A stretch of 12,792 nucleotides of DNA from Thermoflexales bacterium. Its GTDB lineage: Bacteria > Chloroflexota > Anaerolineae > Fen-1058. Shown one piece after another: positions 5,758 to 11,927 of this stretch. Under the pieces are notes generated by a model that saw nothing but the letters and a program-made list of their open reading frames with translations, made no database searches and was not told the origin of the DNA. Each line of letters starts with the position of its first letter. Positions within the stretch are counted from its first letter, which is position 1. Position numbers and translations under genes: made by a program. The DNA lies in assembly GCA_030834835.1 (NCBI GenBank), contig JAUQXD010000298.1, positions 1-12,792 of the forward strand, written 5' to 3'.

Positions 5758-7050
5758 TTAAGCGCTTATCTGCAGGAAGGCCTCGCGCGCGGTCGCAATC
5801 GTCGCGTTGAGTTCCTTCTCACCATGCGCCAGCGACATGAAGCCTGCTTCGAATTGCGACGGCGCCAGATACACGCCGCGCTCTAACATCGTGCGAAAGA
5901 ACTTGCCATACTGCTGAGTGTCGCACACTTTAGCCGAAGCCCAATTGGTCACAGGTTGATCGGTGAAGAAGGTGGTGAACATCGTGCCCACCCGATTGAA
6001 CATCGTGGCGACCCCGGCCTCTTCCGCCGCCGATCGCAAGCCGTCCGCCAACTGCGCTGATCGTAGTTCGAGTTGACGCCACGCCGACGGCTGCTGCAAT
6101 TCTTTCAACGTTTCGATCCCGGCCGTCATCGCCAGTGGATTGCCGGATAGCGTGCCTGCCTGATACATCGGACCGGCGGGCGCGACCAGCTGCATGATGT
6201 CGCGGCGGCCGCCATACGCCCCGACCGGCAGCCCGCCGCCGATGACCTTGCCCAGCGTCGTGAGATCGGGCTTGATGTTGAACAACGCCTGCGCGCCGCC
6301 GGGATGCACGCGGAAGCCCGTCATCACTTCGTCAAAGATCAGCAGCGCGCCATGCGTGGTACACAGGTCGCGCAGTTCTTGCAGGAAACCGTCGTTGGGC
6401 GGCACAACGCCCATGTTGCCCACCACCGGCTCGATGATGACAGCGGCGATTTCTTCGGGAAATTTCTTAAACAGTGCCTGCATCGCTTCGACATCGTTGA
6501 ACGGCGCAACGAGCGTATCCGCCACGGTCGCGGGGGGCACGCCGGGACTATCGGGCAGGCCGAGCGTCGCTACACCCGAGCCTGCTTGCACCAGCAGCAT
6601 ATCCGCATGCCCGTGATAACAGCCTTCAAACTTGATAATCTTGTTGCGCTTTGTAAACGCGCGCGCCAAACGCAGCGCTGTCATTGTTGCCTCGGTGCCG
6701 GAGTTGACGAAGCGAAGCATCTCGATGTTGGGCATGAACTGCATCACCAATTTCGCCAGTTCCAGTTCCAACGGACTCGGTGCGCCGTAACTCGTGCCGC
6801 GTGACGCCGCCTCGCCAATCGCTTTGACGACGCGCGGATGCGCATGGCCCAAAATCAACGGCCCCCACGACAGCACGTAGTCGATGAAACGATTGCCATC
6901 CACGTCGATCAGATACGCGCCCTCGCCGCGTTCGATGAAGAGCGGCTGACCACCGACGGCGCGAAAGGCCCGCACCGGCGAATCGACGCCGCCGGGCAAT
7001 AAGCGTTGTGCTTCGGCAAAGAGTTCAGTGGAGCGTTGCGTATTCAGCAT
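5758..7050 (-). CDS. hemL: Glutamate-1-semialdehyde 2,1-aminomutase
   Basis: The enzyme converts glutamate-1-semialdehyde to 5-aminolevulinate, the last step of the C5 route into tetrapyrroles. At 430 residues it has the usual length. The fold-type I aminotransferase landmarks are present: [13 protein letters not shown] (18-30), the NSGTEA phosphate-binding motif (116-121), [10 protein letters not shown] (141-150), the cofactor aspartate in [11 protein letters not shown] (Asp240), the PLP lysine Lys268 in [18 protein letters not shown], and GTLSGNPLA (299-307). AAAGGTG precedes the ATG with good spacing. A strong terminator follows the stop. Its natural upstream partner on this strand is hemY, but hicBA on the opposite strand separates them, so hemL probably has its own promoter in the 7051-7096 gap, shared back to back with hicB. 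Confidence 0.97.
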   Translation of the reverse strand: MLNTQRSTELFAEAQRLLPGGVDSPVRAFRAVGGQPLFIERGEGAYLIDVDGNRFIDYVLSWGPLILGHAHPRVVKAIGEAASRGTSYGAPSPLELELAKLVMQFMPNIEMLRFVNSGTEATMTALRLARAFTKRNKIIKFEGCYHGHADMLLVQAGSGVATLGLPDSPGVPPATVADTLVAPFNDVEAMQALFKKFPEEIAAVIIEPVVGNMGVVPPNDGFLQELRDLCTTHGALLIFDEVMTGFRVHPGGAQALFNIKPDLTTLGKVIGGGLPVGAYGGRRDIMQLVAPAGPMYQAGTLSGNPLAMTAGIETLKELQQPSAWRQLELRSAQLADGLRSAAEEAGVATMFNRVGTMFTTFFTDQPVTNWASAKVCDTQQYGKFFRTMLERGVYLAPSQFEAGFMSLAHGEKELNATIATAREAFLQISA

Positions 7051-7075
7051 GAATCACCTTTCATCAAAGTTGAGT

Positions 7076-7081
7076 TATAAT
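7076..7081 (+). promoter_or_regulatory. Candidate -10 box of hicBA, possibly shared with hemL
   Basis: A perfect TATAAT ends 15 bases before the hicB ATG, so the leader would be only about 8-10 bases, just enough for the GAGGTGG ribosome site. No clear -35 is seen. The overlapping TTATAA is symmetric and could also serve the divergent hemL gene, whose ATG is at 7050. Autorepression by a HicBA complex at this spot would then affect hemL as well; this is inference. Confidence 0.45.
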
Positions 7082-7096
7082 TTCTGTGAGGTGGCT

Positions 7097-7345
7097 ATGA
7101 CCAACTATCGCATTCACTTAAGCCTGGAACCTAATCCTGATGGCGTCTTCACCGTTACCAGTCCCGATGTACCGGGGTTGGTAACAGAAGGTCGCACCGC
7201 CTCTGAAATTCAAGCGAACGTGCAAGAGGCTTTAAGTGCTTTATTTGAAGCCTGGGCTGAGCTGGGCAAGGCCCCGCCGCCCGCGCTGCATCCGGTGTCG
7301 ACTGATCGCATACAAACGATTGAGACACTGGTTACCGCTGCATGA
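7097..7345 (+). CDS. hicB: HicB-family antitoxin
   Basis: This 82-residue protein would bind and neutralise the HicA toxin encoded next. It shows the partly degraded RNase H-like fold typical of HicB: a first strand YRIHLSLEPN, then DGVFTVTSPDVPGLVTEG (15-32), whose PDVPGLVTEG core is the family signature, and a helix TASEIQANVQEALSALFEA. It ends soon after the helix, with no clear ribbon-helix-helix or helix-turn-helix, so it belongs to the short HicB form and may not bind DNA by itself. The ATG at 7097 has GAGGTGG before it; codons further upstream in frame overlap the hemL start and are not expected to be translated. Its stop overlaps the hicA start by ATGA. Confidence 0.88.
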   Translation: MTNYRIHLSLEPNPDGVFTVTSPDVPGLVTEGRTASEIQANVQEALSALFEAWAELGKAPPPALHPVSTDRIQTIETLVTAA

Positions 7346-7554
7346 AGTATCGTGACCTCGCCAGGCGCCTGCGCGACTTTGACTGCACGGAGATTGTCGG
7401 CGGCCGAGGTTCACACCGCAAGTGGTATAACCCCGCCACTGATCGAGTCACCGTTGTGCCTGATTGGGGCAGCAAAGACTTAGCCCCCGGCACTGTCCGC
7501 GCCGTCATCCGCGAATTGGACATCTCGCGCGACGACTTTGGCCCCATCAAGTAA
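7342..7554 (+). CDS. hicA: HicA-family mRNA interferase toxin
   Basis: This 70-residue protein should be a small double-stranded-RNA-binding-like toxin that cleaves mRNA until bound by HicB. The start MKYRDLARRLRDFDCTEIVGG is the family's first helix and strand. GRGSHRKWYNP (21-31) contains the catalytic His25. The remainder (VTVVPDWGSKDLAPGTVRAVIRELDIS) matches the second half of the fold, including the L-x-x-G-T-x-R-x-I-I-type helix. Order is hicB then hicA, the reverse of the Escherichia coli pair but common elsewhere. Its last 75 bases are antisense to the end of hemY, and no separate terminator is seen after it. Confidence 0.9.
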   Translation: MKYRDLARRLRDFDCTEIVGGRGSHRKWYNPATDRVTVVPDWGSKDLAPGTVRAVIRELDISRDDFGPIK

Positions 7555-9009
7555 ATCGTCTCTGGTTGAAAGAAATTTTGCGGTTTGATCAGCCGCCTGT
7601 TCGCCCGATGCGATGCAATCGGGCAGGCCGATGCCGCGATAGGCGTTGCCCGCGACGAACAGGCCGGCATGCTGCGCCAACCGCCGATCGATCACCGCCA
7701 GTCGATCGAGATGACCCAGCGTGTACTGCGGCATCGCTTTGGGCCAGCGAAAGATACGCTGCACGATCGGCCCAACGGTGATCCCCAGCACATCGCGCAG
7801 TTCATCGCGCACCATCTTCAGCAGTTCTTCATCCGATCGATCGATCACGTCGTCATCGCCTGCGCGGCCGATGAAGGCGCGAATCAAACCGTAGCCCTCC
7901 GGCGCGCGATGTGGAAACTTCGTTGAAGTCCACGTACACGCCAGAATCGATCGACCTTCGGCGCGCGGAATGATGTAGCCGTAGCCGTTCAACGGGCGTG
8001 GAATATCCTTCAACGGATAGGCGACCGAGACCGTTACGGTCGAAGCATACGGAATGCCCTTGAGCGCCTGCGCCAGTTCAGGATCAAGCCCCACGACCAG
8101 ATACGCGGTCGCATACGCGGGTGTGGCGAGAATCAGGGCATCGGCTGATAGGGTTTTGCCATCTTCGAGCATTACTGTATAACTAGAAGAATCGTGATCA
8201 ATACATGTGACGCGCGTGCCTAGACGGATGTCAACGCCCTTCAGCCGCACTACCAACGCTTCAACAATTTCCGCTAAGCCCGTTTCCGGTGTGACAAACG
8301 CGGGCCATTTCTCAGGGAGCGCACGCGAAGCGTTCGACTGCGCGGCGGGCGCATCCTTCGACTCCACTGCGTTTCGCTCAGGGTGCTTTCTGCGCTTCGT
8401 CGCCAACATGCCCTTAACCAGACTGCCGTGTTCCAGTTCGGTCTGCCGCAGTTGCGGAAACGTCGCGCCGAGGCTGAGCTGTTCGCCGTCGCCTGCATAG
8501 ATGCCGCTCATCAGCGGCTCGATCATGCGCTCGTAGAGCTCGTGACCTAAGCGTCGCTCCACGAACTGCGCGAGCGATTCATCGCCGTTGAGTGATTTGG
8601 GCGGAATAAAATAATCCAGTCCCATGCGCAGCTTGCCCAACGGCGAAATCAGGCCGGTCTTGATCATCGGTCCAAAGCGCGACGGGATCAATCCTGTCAA
8701 GCCTTCCGGCAAATCATAGAGTTTGCCGTGGCGCATGACGTATGTCCGGCGGATTTTTTCGTTCGTGCCGTGCAGTCGATCTTCAAGGCCCAATTCGCGG
8801 CACAATCCAATCCCGCGCGGTTTGTAGGACAAAAACGTGTCCGGCCCCCCTTCGATGACAAAGCCATCTACTCGATCGGTGGTGATCTTGCCGCCCAGCC
8901 GTCGATCGCTTTCGATCAACATGATGGCGACATCCGGCGCGTTCTGCTTCAACCGATACGCGGCGCTGAGTCCCGCAATGCCACCGCCGACAATGATCAC
9001 GCGCTTCAT
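7480..9009 (-). CDS. hemY: Coproporphyrinogen III / protoporphyrinogen oxidase, HemY type
   Basis: This FAD enzyme removes six electrons from the porphyrinogen using oxygen. With HemQ and a ferrochelatase of the coproporphyrin type nearby, the likely substrate is coproporphyrinogen III (CgoX). It has 509 residues; relatives are nearer 460-480. The N-terminal dinucleotide fold is VGGGIAGLSAAYRL (7-20), followed by a GGK loop at 39-41 and EGGPDTFL (53-60). The C-terminal FAD segment is GLFVAGNAYRGIGLPDC (449-465) with SGEQAA. The start overlaps the hemH stop by ATGA. Two oddities explain the extra length. Residues 208-220 are encoded by a copy of a palindromic repeat lying in the variable linker before WPAFVTPETGL. 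Residues 486-509 (from LLDGAKVV) are read antisense through hicA and look unlike a natural tail. Confidence 0.94.
   Translation of the reverse strand: MKRVIIVGGGIAGLSAAYRLKQNAPDVAIMLIESDRRLGGKITTDRVDGFVIEGGPDTFLSYKPRGIGLCRELGLEDRLHGTNEKIRRTYVMRHGKLYDLPEGLTGLIPSRFGPMIKTGLISPLGKLRMGLDYFIPPKSLNGDESLAQFVERRLGHELYERMIEPLMSGIYAGDGEQLSLGATFPQLRQTELEHGSLVKGMLATKRRKHPERNAVESKDAPAAQSNASRALPEKWPAFVTPETGLAEIVEALVVRLKGVDIRLGTRVTCIDHDSSSYTVMLEDGKTLSADALILATPAYATAYLVVGLDPELAQALKGIPYASTVTVSVAYPLKDIPRPLNGYGYIIPRAEGRSILACTWTSTKFPHRAPEGYGLIRAFIGRAGDDDVIDRSDEELLKMVRDELRDVLGITVGPIVQRIFRWPKAMPQYTLGHLDRLAVIDRRLAQHAGLFVAGNAYRGIGLPDCIASGEQAADQTAKFLSTRDDLLDGAKVVARDVQFADDGADSAGG
8350..8388. repeat. Half-copy of a palindromic repeat inside hemY
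   Basis: Reading plus-strand GCATCCTTCGACTCCACTGC and on to 8388, this segment matches the right arm of the element at 11771-11918 (11868 onward) with few changes and keeps the CATCCTTCGAC and TTCGCTCAGG cores. It adds 13 codons (KHPERNAVESKDA) without changing the hemY frame. Confidence 0.75.
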
Positions 9010-9923
9010 AGCCAGCCCATTTCTTTAGCCGTGTTTCGCACCAATTCGGCCAATCCCGCCATCATCAACGGCGCGGTGTTCAGCATCTCGATGCGTTCCA
9101 GATGCAAGCCCAACGCTCTCGCCTGCCGCTGATATACCACGTCAATGTCGTACAGAATCTCGACGTGTTCGACGACGAACCCAATCGGCGCGATGAGGAC
9201 GTGCGTGCGGCCTTCACTTGCCAACCGATCGAGCACCGCGCCGACATCAGGCCCCAGCCACGGTTCATTCGAAATCGCCGCCGACTGAAAAGCGAACTCG
9301 TGCGGATGCGGGCCAAGTCGCTGCATGATACCCTCAACGGTCGCACGCAGTTCATCGGGATACGGATCGCTCCAATCCAGAATACGCTCGGGCAAACTGT
9401 GCGCGCTGAAGATGATGGGCACTTCTTCGCGTACGTCTTCAGGAAACTTTTGCAATGCAACCTGCACGCGATCGGCCAACGCAGCCAGATAGCCCGGCAG
9501 CATGTGCCAGCTGGCGATGCGGGCGACCTCGATCGGCGATTGTGCTTCCTCGATCTTCTTATAGTACGCGCCGATGCTCAAGCGCGAAAAATGCGGAGCC
9601 ATCACCAACCCGATCGCGCGTTCGATGCCGGCGGCCCGCATCTGCGCCAGCGTATCCTTGAGGTACGGCTGCCAGTGCCGCATGCCGACGAATGTTTGGA
9701 ACTCTGAGCCATTCGCGTTCAACGCGGCTTGCAGCGCAGCAGTCTGCGCCTGCGTCTGCTCCAAAATGGGCGAGCGTCCGCCGATGAGTTTGTAGCGCTC
9801 GCGGACCTCGTGGACGATCTCCGGCGCGGTCGGTCGATGGCCGCGCACGTCCAACAGGTACGGCTCCACCTCATCGAGGTTGTTTGGCCCGCCGTAGGCC
9901 ATGACCAGTACGCCGATGCTCAT
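9006..9923 (-). CDS. hemH: Ferrochelatase (coproporphyrin III type, CpfC)
   Basis: This enzyme inserts ferrous iron into the porphyrin. In this gene set the substrate is most likely coproporphyrin III, giving coprohaem for HemQ. At 305 residues it has the length of the short soluble class. Landmarks are VLVMAYGGP (5-13), YKLIGGRSP (44-52), MRHWQPYL (81-88), APHFSR (109-114), the catalytic His175 in FSAHSLPERI, and HVEILYDID (253-261) with the metal-site Glu255. There is no C-terminal membrane extension and no [2Fe-2S] cysteine cluster. The ATG overlaps the hemE stop by ATGA and its own stop overlaps the hemY start in the same way, so the three genes are translationally coupled. Confidence 0.96.
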   Translation of the reverse strand: MSIGVLVMAYGGPNNLDEVEPYLLDVRGHRPTAPEIVHEVRERYKLIGGRSPILEQTQAQTAALQAALNANGSEFQTFVGMRHWQPYLKDTLAQMRAAGIERAIGLVMAPHFSRLSIGAYYKKIEEAQSPIEVARIASWHMLPGYLAALADRVQVALQKFPEDVREEVPIIFSAHSLPERILDWSDPYPDELRATVEGIMQRLGPHPHEFAFQSAAISNEPWLGPDVGAVLDRLASEGRTHVLIAPIGFVVEHVEILYDIDVVYQRQARALGLHLERIEMLNTAPLMMAGLAELVRNTAKEMGWL

Positions 9924-10963
9924 GCTGTCCCCCGCTTTGAAAATTCATGAACCCACTCGACAACGGCTTTTACATTTTCGACGGGTGTTTCCTGCAAGAT
10001 GCCGTGCCCCAGATTGAAAATGTGGCCGGGTCGATTGGCGGCTTGATCGAGAATGAGTTTGACCTTGTTTTCCAGCATGTCGCGTGGCGCAAACAGCGCG
10101 GTCGGATCGAGATTGCCCTGCACGGCCACATCAACGCCTAACACGTTCCAGCCCCAATCGAGCGGCGTGCGCCAATCGAGTCCGATGACGTTCCCTCCAG
10201 CTTCTTTCATCAGCGGCAGCAGCGTGGCCGTGTCTGTGCCAAAGTGAATGATCGGCACACCCGTACGCTGCACCTGTTCGATGATGAAGCGTGAATGGGG
10301 CAGCACGTATTCGCGATAATCGTCCGGGCTGAGCGCGCCGACCCAACTATCAAAGAGCTGCACCGCCTGCGCGCCCGCTTGAACTTGCGCAGTGAGATAA
10401 TCGGTGATTACACAACCGAGTTTGCTCATTAGTGTGTGCCACGTGCGCGCATCGCTATACATCAAACGCTTGGTTTTGAGGTAATTGCGCGACGAGCCGC
10501 CCTCGATGAGGTAACTCGCCAGCGTAAAGGGCGCGCCCGCAAAACCGATCAACGGCGTGTGCCCATCGAGTTCGCTTCGCACGAGGCGCACCGCTTCCAG
10601 CACATGCGCCAGCGATTCGCGCGGCTCGACCGGCCGCAGCGCTTCGACATCGGCGCGGGAACCGATCGGGTTGTGGATGACCGGCCCTTCGCCCTGAGCG
10701 AATTCGAGGTTGATGCCCATCGGTATCAGCGGCAACAGGATGTCCGCAAACAGAATCGCCGCATCCACGCCGAGCGCACGCACGGGTTGCAGCGTCACCT
10801 CGGCGGCGAGTTCGGGCTGCTGGCAGATTTCCAGCAACGTGTGCTGCGCGCGAATGGCACGATATTCGGCCATGTAGCGGCCCGCCTGACGCATGAACCA
10901 GACCGGCGTGCAATCCACCTGTTCGCGGCGGCAGGCTTGTAAGAAACGAGTGTTTGAGTTCAT
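9920..10963 (-). CDS. hemE: Uroporphyrinogen III decarboxylase
   Basis: This cytosolic enzyme needs no cofactor and removes four carboxyl groups from uroporphyrinogen III to give coproporphyrinogen III, the branch point to the HemY-HemH-HemQ route. The 347 residues contain the two family signatures: PVWFMRQAGRYMAEYR (20-35), whose arginines bind substrate carboxylates, and IGFAGAPFTLASYLIEGG near the middle. Asp74 in FADIL is the catalytic aspartate, and His320 in FNLGHGI is the conserved late histidine. GGAG lies 7 bases before the ATG. It follows hemQ after a 97-base gap that is mostly a palindromic repeat, and is coupled by ATGA to hemH. Confidence 0.97.
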   Translation of the reverse strand: MNSNTRFLQACRREQVDCTPVWFMRQAGRYMAEYRAIRAQHTLLEICQQPELAAEVTLQPVRALGVDAAILFADILLPLIPMGINLEFAQGEGPVIHNPIGSRADVEALRPVEPRESLAHVLEAVRLVRSELDGHTPLIGFAGAPFTLASYLIEGGSSRNYLKTKRLMYSDARTWHTLMSKLGCVITDYLTAQVQAGAQAVQLFDSWVGALSPDDYREYVLPHSRFIIEQVQRTGVPIIHFGTDTATLLPLMKEAGGNVIGLDWRTPLDWGWNVLGVDVAVQGNLDPTALFAPRDMLENKVKLILDQAANRPGHIFNLGHGILQETPVENVKAVVEWVHEFSKRGTA

Positions 10964-10994
10964 AGGTTACTCCGATAACGACGGCTTCGTGAAT

Positions 10995-11060
10995 CCTCAC
11001 CCCCGGCCCCCTCTCCTAAGTTGAGATGTTTCAACTCAGGAGAGGGGGCCGGGGGTGAGG
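10995..11060. repeat. 66-base inverted repeat between hemQ and hemE
   Basis: Two 30-base arms pair with a single mismatch around the 6-base loop GATGTT. The arms are rich in C on one side and G on the other (CCTCACCCCCGGCCCCCTCT). The right arm ends at the base before the hemQ stop codon on the other strand. There is no T-run, so it is not a classical terminator. It resembles the CCTCACCCCC-type palindromic repeats I know from Chloroflexota and other genomes. Confidence 0.85.
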
Positions 11061-11750
11061 CTATCGCCATAATGCCAGCGTCTCTTCAGCGGGATGATAG
11101 ATCGCTGTGTGCAGCGGCGTGTCGCGCAGCGTGTAGCGGCGGCCATCGACACTGCGCAGTTCGTTGACCAGATCAGAGAAGTGCGGCAGATCATCGGTCT
11201 CATAGACCACGATGAATTCCTGATCCTGCACGCCGAACGAGTACAACAGCAGCTGCGTGATGTCCTCGTACTGCTTGCCGATGCGGATGTGTTCGTTCAT
11301 CATGCCCTGCCGCGCCTCGCGGCCCATCAAGTACCAGTCGGTCGTCTTCACGAACGGATACATGACGAGATAGGGCTTGCGCTCTTCGGCAAACGGATCG
11401 ATCTCTTGCATCGAGCGTGTCCTGGTATATTGCGACGGGCGCGTGTAACCCCACAGCGAAGTCGTGATCTGCACGTAGCCGCGATATGGATTGGTAGCGC
11501 GCGCGAAGCGCTCGAAGAAGGTGGCCGTATCGCAATTCTCGATCATCGGCAACGCGCTCCACACTAGAATGTCGGCGCGGTCTTCGGCTGGAAAGACCTG
11601 ATACACATCCACTTTCTGCGCGGCGGCCCGCAGGCCCGTCAACCAGTTGCGATGGAATTTTGCGCGCTCATCGGTGGACAGCGACCAGTAAGCATCTTTG
11701 AATGCAAACAACGCGAAATGGCTTAGCGTTTTGGGTGTTTCTTCAGGCAT
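11061..11750 (-). CDS. hemQ: Coprohaem decarboxylase (HemQ/ChdC)
   Basis: The enzyme belongs to the chlorite dismutase superfamily and uses peroxide to decarboxylate coprohaem III to haem b, the last step of the coproporphyrin pathway. Using the ATG at 11750 it has 229 residues. KPYLVMYPFVKTTDWYLM (125-142) holds the catalytic Tyr131. MMNEHIRIGKQY (150-161) holds the proximal haem ligand His154. Gln166, in ITQLLLYSFGVQDQEF, fits the distal position. This is the ChdC signature and not that of a true chlorite dismutase, which would have a distal arginine. GGGGAG is 7 bases before the ATG at 11750; an in-frame ATG at 11765 has no ribosome site before it. The gene sits between two palindromic repeats. 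Confidence 0.95.
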   Translation of the reverse strand: MPEETPKTLSHFALFAFKDAYWSLSTDERAKFHRNWLTGLRAAAQKVDVYQVFPAEDRADILVWSALPMIENCDTATFFERFARATNPYRGYVQITTSLWGYTRPSQYTRTRSMQEIDPFAEERKPYLVMYPFVKTTDWYLMGREARQGMMNEHIRIGKQYEDITQLLLYSFGVQDQEFIVVYETDDLPHFSDLVNELRSVDGRRYTLRDTPLHTAIYHPAEETLALWR

Positions 11751-11770
11751 GTGATTTCTCCCCATAGCTG

Positions 11771-11918
11771 CGTCATTGCGAGCGTCCTGAGCGGAGCAGC
11801 ATCCTTTCGCTGCGGAGTCGAAGGATGCGAAGCAATCTCGGAGTCGGTCAGTAGGAGATTGCTTCGTCGCATCCTTCGACGCCGCTACGCTTCGCTCAGG
11901 ATGCTCCTCGCAATGACG
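11771..11918. repeat. 148-base palindromic element between the radical SAM gene and hemQ
   Basis: The ends CGTCATTGCGAG and CTCGCAATGACG are exact inverted repeats. Inside are GAAGCAATCTC and GAGATTGCTTC, and CATCCT/AGGATG cores, giving arms of roughly 65-70 bases with a few small differences around a centre of about 15 bases. It carries no gene. I recall the CGTCATTGCGAG...GAAGCAATCTC form as a widespread repeat in several phyla. A half-copy is in hemY. Confidence 0.85.
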
Positions 11919-11927
11919 GTTGAACAG

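Noticed and set aside
10995..11060. Intrinsic terminator after hemQ
   Set aside because: The stem is far longer than needed, no T-run follows on either strand, and a related C-rich/G-rich palindrome occurs inside a coding region, so it is a repeat element first of all.
11751..11765. Five-residue longer HemQ start at 11765
   Set aside because: The good ribosome site GGGGAG lies after that ATG and serves the ATG at 11750.
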